From CBDDKS01 sp965230335 (GTDB lineage: Bacteria > Pseudomonadota > Gammaproteobacteria > Enterobacterales > Kangiellaceae), in NCBI GenBank assembly GCA_965230335.1, contig CBDDKS010000006.1, forward strand, positions 1,922,001-1,986,000: a stretch of 64,000 nt of DNA. Reading direction: 5' to 3'. The notes beneath the pieces are model-generated. The model was not told the DNA's origin and made no database searches. It saw only the letters and a program-made list of their open reading frames with translations. The translations under genes were made by a program, and so were the position numbers. Below, in pieces: positions 25,009 to 36,200 of the stretch. Position 1 is the first letter of the stretch; the number at the start of each line of letters is the position of its first letter.

Positions 25009-25899
25009 ATGAAAGTCGCTTTTGAAGAATTATTTGATCCAGAGTTTTTAAGTTCTTTAGGTCATTTGTCCATTTTGGCCAGACGTGTTGCTGCTGGTGG
25101 GCATTTTGGTGAAAAACTGTCTAAGCAATTAGGATCTGGAATCGAGTTTAAAGATTTTAGACCTTATAGCTATGGTGATGATTTAAGATCCGTCGATTGG
25201 AACTTATATCGTCGTTTAGGCAAGGTTTTCTTAAGACTCTATGAAGAGCAGCAGGATTTACCTGTTTATATTATGCCTGACTTATCAAAGTCGATGTTTT
25301 TTTCTGATGCAAGTCGAGCCAAAACAGCTTTAAAAGTTGCAATGGCAATGGCTGCAATCAGTATGAATCAAAACGATACTGTTAGTTTGATGCCTTACTC
25401 TGAAGAAGTAGAAGTACGTCTGAAAAGTAAATCAGGAAAGTCAAATATTATGACATTTGCGCATCGATTAAGTGAGTTGGCATCGGGAAATAAAACAGAT
25501 TTATCGTCTGCCCTTAAGACTATTTCATCCATGAAATTGCGTCCGGGATTATTAATTATCATTAGTGACTTTTTTGAACCCAATGGCTTTTCTAAAATTG
25601 AAAAAATGTTAAGCCGACTTAAACATAAAGTTTTATTGATTCAAATATCAAAAGAGTCAGATATTAACCCAACTCTTCAAGATGAACTTAGGTTAAGAGA
25701 TTGTGAAACTGGAGAAACGGCCGATATTGTTATTTCTCCAGATTTATTGAAACGCTATAGAGAAGTTTATAGTGAATTTTGTAATGATTTGGCGGCAATG
25801 GCCAAAAAACGTCAGGCTGGTTTGTTAAATATCAGTGTTGAAAAAGACGTTGTTACTCAATTTGCTTCACTGTTTGAAGGTGGCGCTTTAGTCGTTTGA
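25009..25899 (+). CDS. DUF58 (VWA-like) protein
   Basis: 296 residues, soluble. The DUF58 signature is present: 'GSGIEFKDFRPYSYGDDLR' (~42-60) then 'SVDWNLYRR', typical of proteins coupled to MoxR ATPases. A VWA-like domain follows, with an intact MIDAS motif Asp91-x-Ser93-x-Ser95 for metal binding. It begins 16 bp after moxR. In characterised systems these two proteins form a pair, so it is the probable direct partner of the ATPase. Confidence 0.92.
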   Translation: MKVAFEELFDPEFLSSLGHLSILARRVAAGGHFGEKLSKQLGSGIEFKDFRPYSYGDDLRSVDWNLYRRLGKVFLRLYEEQQDLPVYIMPDLSKSMFFSDASRAKTALKVAMAMAAISMNQNDTVSLMPYSEEVEVRLKSKSGKSNIMTFAHRLSELASGNKTDLSSALKTISSMKLRPGLLIIISDFFEPNGFSKIEKMLSRLKHKVLLIQISKESDINPTLQDELRLRDCETGETADIVISPDLLKRYREVYSEFCNDLAAMAKKRQAGLLNISVEKDVVTQFASLFEGGALVV

Positions 25900-25930
25900 T
25901 ATTATATGAAAATAATTATGAGAAAACATA

Positions 25931-27676
25931 ATGAACTTTATTAATTTATCGCCATTAGCCGTTGTAGCAGGGTTGTTTGCTCTGGCAGGCTTATTGTATG
26001 CTTTACAACAATTAAGAGCTCGTTTTTTAGAAACGGATGTGGAAACTTTAATTTTTTGGAAAGCTGTTATTGAAGACTCTCCCGTTAAAGTATTAAGAGA
26101 AAAATTTAAACATTTATGGGCTTATTTATTTATTCTTTTAATTTGTGCCTTAATCTGGCTGGCGATTGCTGGACCTGATGTTGCAAGAGATAAAGGTAAA
26201 ACCTTTTCTGTACTATTGATGGATAATTCAGTCGCTATGGAATCTGAAGAAAATTTTCAACAGGCATTAAGTACTTTACGGTCAGATTTAAATCAATTTG
26301 AATCTGAAGGAAGGCAAGTGATTATATGTGGTTCTTATTGTCGAACGTTATTAAATCCAGGTGAAGATTCAGTATTGTTGGATGAAAGATTAAAGTCAAT
26401 TGTTTATGAACCGACAGCATCCAGTATTGATTCACAGTTATCATTATTAGCTGCGATGACAAGAAGTGAAGAACAAACTAACGTATTGCTTTATTCTGCA
26501 AAACCAGTTAACCAGTTTTTAACAGAGCGTTTTCCAGAAAGCTTTACAGTCAAACAACAGTCTTTTGATAAAAAGGCTATTAACGATAATGTCGCTATTG
26601 CTTCATTAGGTACATCCTATTCTGAATCAGGTGACCATAAAAGTGTTGATATCCTATTTAAAGTGGTATCGAATTCTAATGAAGCTGTATCTCTTGATGA
26701 TGTTGAGTTATTGCTTAATGGGCAACTTACAACAGGTTTAAATGTTGAACCAGATTCTGAAAAAGATACCTATCGTATTAAAAATTTAAATACGGATGGT
26801 CAACTATTGACTATTAGATTAAAAAAGGAAGATGATCTTTCAATGGATAATGAAGCCAGTATACGTCTGCCTGGCTCAAAAACAGTGAATGTTGCTTTAT
26901 CTAATGTAACAAATCCATTCATTAATACCATGGTCTCTATACTTCCAGAAATTAAAAGAGTTGATGGTAATCCTGATATTTTAATTAGAAAAATTAATAC
27001 ATCATCCGATTTAATGATTACTCCTAAAGTACCTTCCATTGATATTATGGCTGAAGATATTCAACAACAATCTATTATCATTGGTTATCCTGATGAAGAG
27101 GTATTAAATTCAAAGATAAAACCTTTTGTAGAAAGTCTGGACCTGGATAGAATCCATAAAGATGACACAACATTAAGCCATATTGATGTTAGTTATAAAT
27201 CGTCTGAACGCTGGACTCTTCAAATCAAGGAAAGCTTGTTAAGTGATAAACACTATTTCGTGCAACTACAAGAGTTCCCTATATTTTTTGCTCAAATGAT
27301 AGCCTGGTTTGCTGGTGATGAGGCCTGGTATCCCTATGTGGCTGTTGGTAAACCGATTCCTAATGCAGGTTTGGCTCAACATGATTTATTTATGAATGAG
27401 AAAAATAAAGTCATTGAGACAATGGGGGCACCCTTTATCCCTCTCACGAAAGGTAATATTCAACGAAAAGATAATCAATCCAGTTTGTATGCTTTTTATC
27501 CGACACAAGCCGTGTTGGATGTTAAAAGAAGTAACCAGTCTACACAGCAGCTTGAGAAAAGTTATTCAAATACTGATGCTGGTCGTCCGGTTTCAGTACT
27601 AAAGTGGTTGCTGATTTTAATTTTAGTATTGGTTGGTTTGGAATGGTATTTTTTCCAAACAAGAAGAATACCTTAA
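25931..27676 (+). CDS. BatA-like membrane protein with degenerate VWA domain
   Basis: 581 residues. The N-terminus matches the aerotolerance regulator (BatA) N-terminal domain: a first helix (~9-26), a basic loop, then a second helix (~60-80, 'LWAYLFILLICALIWLAIAG'). A VWA-like fold follows, but its MIDAS is altered: DNSVA at about 96-100 has Ala where the last Ser should be, so metal binding is doubtful. Then a long beta-rich region and a C-terminal helix (~556-575). Most of the protein is probably outside the cytoplasm. Starts 31 bp after the DUF58 gene. Confidence 0.8.
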   Translation: MNFINLSPLAVVAGLFALAGLLYALQQLRARFLETDVETLIFWKAVIEDSPVKVLREKFKHLWAYLFILLICALIWLAIAGPDVARDKGKTFSVLLMDNSVAMESEENFQQALSTLRSDLNQFESEGRQVIICGSYCRTLLNPGEDSVLLDERLKSIVYEPTASSIDSQLSLLAAMTRSEEQTNVLLYSAKPVNQFLTERFPESFTVKQQSFDKKAINDNVAIASLGTSYSESGDHKSVDILFKVVSNSNEAVSLDDVELLLNGQLTTGLNVEPDSEKDTYRIKNLNTDGQLLTIRLKKEDDLSMDNEASIRLPGSKTVNVALSNVTNPFINTMVSILPEIKRVDGNPDILIRKINTSSDLMITPKVPSIDIMAEDIQQQSIIIGYPDEEVLNSKIKPFVESLDLDRIHKDDTTLSHIDVSYKSSERWTLQIKESLLSDKHYFVQLQEFPIFFAQMIAWFAGDEAWYPYVAVGKPIPNAGLAQHDLFMNEKNKVIETMGAPFIPLTKGNIQRKDNQSSLYAFYPTQAVLDVKRSNQSTQQLEKSYSNTDAGRPVSVLKWLLILILVLVGLEWYFFQTRRIP

Positions 27677-27709
27677 TTGACAACGTATTATTAGTGAGAG
27701 TGTAACACT

Positions 27710-30202
27710 GTGCAAATTCAAATTTTAGAACCCATTTATTTATTGTTACTCTTATTATTGCCTTTACTATGGTTTTTCCCCAAAAAGGTGACAAAAGGGC
27801 AATATGGTGTAGCTGTTTTCCGTTCAATGGTCATGATTGCTATCGTATTAGGATTGAGTAAACCTGTATGGTTATTATCCGATACAAAAGAATACAATGT
27901 TTTTATTCTTGATCAGTCAGAAAGCTTAACTGAAGAGCAAAAGCAAAAGTCAAAGCAAATACTTTCTGATTTATTGAAAGAAAAAAGTGATGTTAAAGAA
28001 GAGTTAACCTTAATTTCCATTGGCGCTTCTCCAACAGAATCAATCGATAATATAGAAGACAAAAAAAGCTGGATTTCAATTGAACCTGAAAATAGTCGTT
28101 CTTCCATGAGTCAGGCATTAGAAGTGGCTATTCAACAAATTCCTTATAATGCAAATGGTAATATCACGTTAATTACAGATGGACTAACGACAGATAGAGA
28201 TTGGGGAAATGTAATGCAACAAATTGTCGAAAAGGATATCCCCGTCAATACCTATTTTATCGAGTCTGATTACTCCGATATATATCCTGCTTCTATGGAA
28301 GCAACTGAAACAGTTCATACAGGTCAAACAATGAAACTTAAAGTGGCCCTTGTTGGCTTGGGTGAAGTAACCGTTAACCTCATCGATGAATTAAATCAGG
28401 AAATATTGGCCAGTCAAAGGGTTCAAGTCAATAAGCGTACAGAAGTTGAGTTTGAATATGAACCGAAACAAGAAGGATTTCTTCAGTTAACGACAAAAAT
28501 TGAAGTGGCATCAGGCAATGATACCAATAAAGACAATAATCAATTAAGTAAAACATTTGCTGTGCAGCGTCCGATAAAAACACTCTATGTCGGAACAAGA
28601 AGCAATGATGCCATAAAAAAATTAACTTCACTTTTGGGTGAAGGACATACAGTCTCTACTCCCTCTTCTTTCGGTGATTTAACGGGATCAATGGATTTGG
28701 AGCAGTATGATCTGTTGATGATCGATGATGTTCCAGAGCAGCAATTACCAAAAAGTTTCCAAAAACATGTTTCTAATGAAATTCAACAAAAAGGTTTGGG
28801 ACTGATTTATAGTGGAGGGAAAAATGCGTTTGGTAGTGGTGGTTATTTAAATTCTGAGATTGCTGAAGTGTTACCTGTGTCTTTTCAACAAACCCAGGAA
28901 AAGCCTCAGGCATCAATAGCCTTGGCTTTGGTTATAGATACATCAGGCTCCATGCATGGAAAATACATGTCACTAGCAAAGCAGGTTGCTCACTTGGCTT
29001 TGGATCGGTTAAGACCGACCGATCTGGTTGGTATCGTTGAATTTTATGGAAATAGAAGTTGGAAACTGCCGTTGCAGAGTGTGCGTAAGGGAAATAGTGC
29101 AAGACGGGCGATTTCAATGCTACAGGCATCAGGAGGAACAACATTACTACCAGCTATTGAAGAAGCTGTGAATGGCTTAATGAATGTACAGGCAAGATAT
29201 AAGCATCTTTTGATAATCAGTGATGCTGGTGTTGAACGAGCAGAGTATTCCAATTTAATACGTGAAGCTAATATCAATGGTATTGTTTTGTCAACGGTGC
29301 TGACTTATGACAGGAATGACAATTATATTATGAGTCACATGGCACAAGTTGGTGGTGGAAACTTTTATTCAGTACCTGATAAGTTTAGTTTGATTGACAT
29401 TGATTTAAAGAAGGTGACTAAAAAATTATTACCCAGTTATAAAGAGGGCAGCTATCAACCTGATATGCAAAATAAAAGTTTATGGTGGGGAGATTTGGAT
29501 GATATCAAATTGCCTCAAGTGAATGCTTATGTTGAAACGCAAAACAGACCTGGCGCACAAATTTTTGCCAACATAAAAGGGAAAAGGCATCCCTTGTTAT
29601 CGACCTGGCAGTATGGTTTGGGACAGGTGACTGCAGTGATGACCGAACCATTAGGCTGGGGTACTAAAAGCTGGCAGCAATGGAAGGATTATGGGCGATT
29701 ACTATCACGTGCTTTCATAAAAACAGCAAAAAGTAATCAGTTTTTTGATTATGATTTTATTCGAACAAAAGGGCAGTTACATATTATTGCTACACGTCTT
29801 ATTAAAAATGCAAATAAACCTCTTTTAAAATTAAATCATACATCATCTCAGGAAATACCTTTTTCAGAGTTAGCACCAGGGTGGTTTTCTGCTCAGCTAT
29901 CGATTCCTGATCATGAAAGTATTCAATTAACAGACTCGACAATGAATGATCAACGTCATTTTGTCATTGACCCGATACAAATGATGGAAACACAAGTTGA
30001 TCCGGTTTTAGGCATTAATTTACCTCAATTATCCCAGTTAACAGGGGGCTCCTATCTAAACGCAAATACAAAAGCGGTTGAGTCAAATACATCCAATGAG
30101 TCTACATTTTTGAGATTGTATCATTTAATGCCATGGCTTTTAGCGATTGCTTTATTGCTGTATTTGGCTGAAATTTTATATCGTAGATTACCTAACCGTT
30201 AA
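27710..30202 (+). CDS. Large membrane protein with two VWA domains and a GATase1-like core
   Basis: 830 residues. Two N-terminal helices (~8-24 and ~36-55) and one near the C-terminus (~803-822) anchor it. Two VWA MIDAS motifs are intact: Asp68-x-Ser-x-Ser (DQSES) and Asp410-x-Ser-x-Ser (DTSGS). Between them, about 285-390, is a segment like class I glutamine-amidotransferase folds ('QYDLLMIDDVPEQ', 'GLGLIYSGGKNAFGSGGY'), a combination known from VWA proteins beside BatA-type genes; no catalytic Cys-His-Glu set was seen. Start is GTG at 27710, 33 bp after the previous gene. Probably a scaffold on the outer face of the inner membrane. Confidence 0.82.
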   Translation: MQIQILEPIYLLLLLLLPLLWFFPKKVTKGQYGVAVFRSMVMIAIVLGLSKPVWLLSDTKEYNVFILDQSESLTEEQKQKSKQILSDLLKEKSDVKEELTLISIGASPTESIDNIEDKKSWISIEPENSRSSMSQALEVAIQQIPYNANGNITLITDGLTTDRDWGNVMQQIVEKDIPVNTYFIESDYSDIYPASMEATETVHTGQTMKLKVALVGLGEVTVNLIDELNQEILASQRVQVNKRTEVEFEYEPKQEGFLQLTTKIEVASGNDTNKDNNQLSKTFAVQRPIKTLYVGTRSNDAIKKLTSLLGEGHTVSTPSSFGDLTGSMDLEQYDLLMIDDVPEQQLPKSFQKHVSNEIQQKGLGLIYSGGKNAFGSGGYLNSEIAEVLPVSFQQTQEKPQASIALALVIDTSGSMHGKYMSLAKQVAHLALDRLRPTDLVGIVEFYGNRSWKLPLQSVRKGNSARRAISMLQASGGTTLLPAIEEAVNGLMNVQARYKHLLIISDAGVERAEYSNLIREANINGIVLSTVLTYDRNDNYIMSHMAQVGGGNFYSVPDKFSLIDIDLKKVTKKLLPSYKEGSYQPDMQNKSLWWGDLDDIKLPQVNAYVETQNRPGAQIFANIKGKRHPLLSTWQYGLGQVTAVMTEPLGWGTKSWQQWKDYGRLLSRAFIKTAKSNQFFDYDFIRTKGQLHIIATRLIKNANKPLLKLNHTSSQEIPFSELAPGWFSAQLSIPDHESIQLTDSTMNDQRHFVIDPIQMMETQVDPVLGINLPQLSQLTGGSYLNANTKAVESNTSNESTFLRLYHLMPWLLAIALLLYLAEILYRRLPNR

Positions 30203-30241
30203 GTTTGTCAGAAGAGTGAATGTATTAAGATGAGAGAACGA

Positions 30242-33200
30242 ATGAATATGAATAAATTAATACGACATTGTGGTGTGTTTTTATTTCTGTCTATAGGTAT
30301 CAATCTGCAGGTATCTGGAGAAGGAATTAATTTTGATCACCTGGATGAATTAATCAGTGAAGAGGTGGATTGGTTAACCTTAGAGCAGGCCTGTATAAGA
30401 CAAAATGCTTTAATAGCGCGAAGTGTGGATATAGACAATGCACTCATGATGATGCGAATGGAAGCGACAAGCCCAATGATATCCAAGTTTGAACGAGTAC
30501 AGAAGTTACACGATACAAGTTTGATATTGTGGTGTTATGGTCACAGAACAGAATCCTATGTATTGATAAATCAGGCTTTAGAGTTGGGAAGTTATGGTCC
30601 GGTGCATCAACATAAGGGACGTATAGAAGAAGCGGATGGAAATCTGGAAGAGGCGATTAAAGAATACAAGCAAGCGGTGGGTTTACTAAAGGGAGAGCGC
30701 CAATTTGATACAGCGTTTAATTTAGCGATGTTGTATGCAGAGTATGAAGACAATAATCAGCCATTTATAGAATTGGCAGATCAGGTAGAGGGAGAGAAAC
30801 GCAATCGAATCGCTTACATACTGGGATTATATGGCAATGAGTCTGAAGCGGTGAAGCTTTATGATGTAGATAAGAATACCAGTCAGGAAGAGCAGTTGTC
30901 GTATCACTTGTTGAAGGGCAAGTGGGCCTTGAAGAAGAAAGATTATGCGTTATCGAATGATCATTTCTGGCAGGCGATACTATTATCGGAAGAAGAGAAT
31001 GATGTATTGTACAGTTTATCGATAGCGGTAGAGTCTTATAGATTAAGTGGTCAGTTGGAAGCATTAACGGAGAAGTTATTGGGCTTGAATTTACAGGAAG
31101 AGAAGTCGGTGAGTGTGCTGTTGAATGTGTTGAAAGAGCAGAAGCGTTATGCCGAGGCTTTGGATTTATTGAGGACGAAACTGTCGTTAGACACGAGTTT
31201 AAAGAAGCGGGAGTTTATAGAGATATACAGACGAGTGGATAAAGATGAAGCCTTGGAGCAAGAAGTCAGAGGTTATATCGCTGAATCACCTGAAGATATC
31301 GATTGGGTTGAGGGGTTGGCGACATTTTTTATCATGAAGAATCAGCGGGAGAAGGCGGTTGAATTATGGAGAGAATTTGTGGAGAGAAATCAGGATGTAG
31401 ATAATCTGATGTTGGCGGTGAAGCATATGTTGAAGTTTGGATTTGAAGACTATGCGATATCCGTAGTGGAGAAGATGATAACTGACAAATACTATACGCA
31501 GAAGAAGATAGTCTTTGTTGTTGATGTATTGAAAGATTATGTGAGTGAAGAGAGAGCGGTATCCTTTTTAAAGAAGGCTGAGGGAGATATATCGAAGGAG
31601 AATGGGTTGTATAAAAATATAGCGGACTCTTATGGGATATTGGGATTTAAAGAAGAGGAGTTGAGGGTATTACAAGCTTATGTGGATTCTCTGGATGAAG
31701 AACATGTGAGAGAAAAGATGATGCTGGCCGGTCTTTATGCGCGAGCTGGCGAAGATAAGAAAGCATTGGATTTATTATTGGCATCACAGCCTTATGCGCG
31801 CTCTGTAAATATTGGTGTGATTAACAGCCGTATATTGGGGTTGTTGACCAAGCTAGAGCAAAGTGACAGTTTTATGCAGAAGCTGGAGAGTCAGTTAGAG
31901 AAGGGGACTATCAGTGCGACAGATATGAGGTTGTTATTGGTTTTTTATAGGCAGTCAGGGCGTACTCGGTCAAAATTGGAAGGAGTGATTGCCTCTTATT
32001 TTACAGAGGAGAGATTGGAAAACGATATTGAGGCATTAAGAGAGTTGTCTGTATTGCATCAGAGTTTGGAGAATCATAAGGAGTATGACCGGATAGGTCG
32101 GTTGTTGATAGAGAGAGATAAAGAGAATGCGATAAGACATATACGGGGTGTGTTATTGAATTATGTAGAGAATTTGCAAGAAGACGTCAAAACAGATGAG
32201 CTTGATAAGTTATTGGCGCTACATACGGCACATACAAACGACAGTGTTGATAGAGTCTTTGAGGTGGGTATATTATCGATGGTATTGCGTAATGAAGAGG
32301 CGATCACTCTGGCACGTCAGATAATAGCGGAGAACCCGAGTTATATCGATGGCTATCTGACACTGGCGAAAGAATTAAGAGATGCAGATAGAGAAACAGA
32401 GGCGGTAACGGCTTTGCAGGCTTTGGCGGATGTTGCTGAAGATGCTGGTGTGTTTATGACGGCAGTGGATGGTTTTCTGGATGTGGGTGGTGGAGATAGA
32501 GCTTTAATGGATTGGGCGAAGCGCTCGTTAATCAAACGCTTGGTTAAAGAAATCAATACGCCGAAGTGGCACAGGTATTTGGCTGAGTTATTGGGTCAGA
32601 TGAGACAGACAGATGAGCAGTTGATAGCATTGGATTACTCGTTGGCACTGGACTCTGAGTTAAGGTTCTTTACATTGAAGAGTTTGATGCGGTCTACCGA
32701 CCCTTATAGTGATGTGACGGGTACACAAGCGGCTTATATGAGACCGGATAAAAAAGACTATGTAAAGTATATGCGACGATTGATGGGGATAGGTGGCCAG
32801 TTACACAGTAAGATGTATATGAATGCGGGTCGTTCATTGATTGATATGGGACATATCGAGGAAGCGGTAGCGATATTTGATTTGGCTGCGGAGAAGGGGG
32901 ATGTGAAGCAGTTGGTTGATGCGGCGAAGATATTTCTTGATGTGGGAGAGGGTGCCCGGGGAATGGCGTTGTTGAAGCGAGTGAAGCAGATACAGAAGAA
33001 TTCAGAAGATAATATTGATATTGAATTAAGTTATGCGAAGGCATTGATACAAAATGGAGATTATAAAACAGCTTATCAAACTTATAAGAGTGCACTGTTT
33101 GGTTTGATTGAAAATCAAAGTGATTATGTACGAACATTGGATATTGTCAGTTATAACAATGAACAGATAAACAAGGATCGGTTAGATGCACAAATTGTTC

Positions 33201-36200
33201 AGATTCATATCAGTGAACCTGGAGCACTGGAAGCAGATAGAACAAGGGATAGCAATTACAAGACACATTATCAGAGTTTATTGCAAGGTGTTTTGTATAC
33301 CATTGACCAAAAAAAGGAAGTCGCTTTATTAAATGAATTTGATTCGATGTTGAATCAATTACTTAAAGAGGCCAATACTAAATCTCATAAAAAAGTCTTA
33401 ATGCATCATCCCAAGATAAATAGTGTACAGCATATTTATCGCTATTTATGCTTTGTTTTTAAAGACTATGACAGAATTGACGCTATAAACGAGAAGTTAT
33501 TAACGGCTTTTAATGAAGATAACAATTTACCTTTGATAGTGCTCGGGTATTGGGATAAATGGGGAGTCATTGCCTGGCCTGAAAGAATTCAAAATCATAG
33601 TGAGGACAATAGAAAAAAGTTGAGTGCGGCTTTTACAAAAGCAATAGGAGGGAAAGGCAACTATGATAAAACAGTTGGTAGTAGGAATTGGAATGCATTT
33701 GTTCCAAGCTCAAGAAATAGTCATACTCAATTCAATCAAAACCATGAAAGCCAAGCTTTTGAAAAAAGTTTTGCTTTAGATATGCCTGAACAAGATCTTT
33801 TAGAGCGTTTAAAGAAAGAGGTCGATAAACTTGTTGAGTTAAAGAGTGATAATACAAGAGTGCGTTCACTTGGGAGTCAGTTTTGGTTTATTGAGTTGGC
33901 GAATATTTTATTATCAGAGTCGCACAAAAAAGAATTGGCACTTTATATAATAGAATCAAAAGACAAAAAACAAGAGCTAATAAATGCATTGTTAAGAAGA
34001 TTGAGTTCCTCAACAACAGGATACTCCAGCTATGCCGCTTATATTGAGAAGTTCTCAGGTGAATCATTGATAACATCACAACAATTATTAGAAAAAATAG
34101 AGGCATCATATAAGAATAGCAATGATCCAGCAGCAGCTTTTTATGTTAATCAATATGACAGTCAATATGTTATCTCTAAGTTGACAGCAAAAGATAGAGC
34201 GCGTTGGATTGAGTTAGCTAAAGAGTACCAAAAGACTATTGGCAGAGATTTAATCAAAGTGCTCTTAACACAAGAGTTAACGGCAGCTGAGAAAGCTTTT
34301 TTGCTTCGAGAATTTAAAACGGTGATTGATAATGATGACTTGGGTCGAATTATTACTGGAGTTTTACCCGGATATGTACAAGCAAGTGTAAAGGAGAATT
34401 TAGATTTAATAGACAATATGGTTGATTATGCACGAATAAAACGTCCAAATTTCTTTCGAAGTGCCTGGTTTAAGCCAGCCTTGTATTTAAAACAAGACAA
34501 AGTACAGGAGTCTATTAATGCATATGTAGAGTTATTGAATAATGGAAAGTTTTTTACCAGGCGAAGTGATCAAGGTTTAACAAGTGGTTTTGCAAGAAAT
34601 CATTTTAACAGCTTGTATCAGCATGCATTTGATACGGGTGTTTATTCGAGAAGTAAGGTATTTAAGGCATTATTGGCTTATCCAGCAAATGATGCTCAAA
34701 GCAAAGAAAAAAAGAAAGCTGTAATTTTTAATTGGATTGGACTGAATAGAAGTGTATTAAATATTGATACACTACGAGCATTAGTTAAGACATATCCAGA
34801 GAATATACAAGGGCAAATGTTATTATCTGCAGCTTACTTAAATCAGGGTAACAATGTTCTGGCACTCAATACCCTATTGCCACTTATCGATACAGTAAAA
34901 GAAAATTCAGAGGATTATAGAAACCTTATGAATTCATTAAGACGTGTTGTGTCGGCCATTGAACAGCCTGTGTTAGCAAAGAAAATAGAGGAAAAAATAC
35001 CAGAGAATAATAGTAGAAGAGCTTCAACACAAACATCTTTAGTAAGAAATAATGAAAGCAAACCACAATCTTCATTGGTACAGGCTATTGAAAAGAAAGA
35101 TCGTCAGGCGATCAAAGAGCAATTAAGAAAAGCTGTGAGTAATCAGTTGGAACTGGTTAAAAAAATGAACAACTTCAATCGTAGAGTAAGCAGTTTCGAA
35201 TTGTTAAACACTCGAATTGAAGCTTCTGAAACATCGAGTGTAACTTCACTAGGAAATGCCTTAATTAACATGAAACTGGGAGAGGATTTATTTAAAGATT
35301 GGTATAACAAGATGGATATACACTTTATCGAACGAAGAAATAGAAATAGAAATAGTACACAAAAAAGAATTGTTGATTTCTTGACACAATACTATCAGTT
35401 TAATCATGATGCTGGCGTTGGGCAAATTGAAGCATTAAGTCAATCTATTATTGATAAAAAAGCTAATCGTAAAGATGTGGTTTTATGGACAGCGTTAGTA
35501 CAGAGTTTCTTTAAACAATCAATGGATATCAATAATGATTATCAAAGTATCATCAATGATTTGAGACCATCATTGAATAAAGCAATGAAACAATTGTTTG
35601 GACAGCCATGGATTTACCCAGAAGATATTATAAATTTAAGTAAAGTTGCTGAGCACTTAAACTATATCAATGAAGCTTATGCATGGTATGAACTTTTATT
35701 AAATGATCGTCAAACCAGTAGACAGGTGAAACTTTCTGAAATACAACATCCTGAATTAAGTATGAAAGTTGCGTCAAGTCAATTAATTGACAGGTTAGTG
35801 ACATTTTCTCGTAACCCTCGTCAATCATTTCAAGTGACTGAATTCATTTCTGAAGCTCTGGGGATCGACAGTTTTAATAAGAATTATTCAAAAGTAATTG
35901 AAAATTGGCATATCTACCTTATTAATCAGAAAGAGCTACAAGGTAGAGATAAAGGTTATTTGGCTAATAACATCCATAGTAAAAAAGTATGGCGACTCTT
36001 TTTGGATAAGTTGTTTCCACATTCAGCAGATATCAATAGCATTGCATTAAACAGGATTGGTGTGCTTGAGTATAGAGCATTGTTACAAAATCGATCAATG
36101 TTTAATGAAACCATGGGCTATATATTTAATCGATTAAAATCACGAACTATAAATAGAAGTCGTGGCGTGAATCTATTGTTATCCGGTTTAAATCAAGAGT

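Noticed and set aside
25931..27676. Calling the BatA-like protein a functional metal-binding VWA protein
   Set aside because: The last Ser of its MIDAS motif is replaced by Ala, so only a VWA-like fold can be supported.
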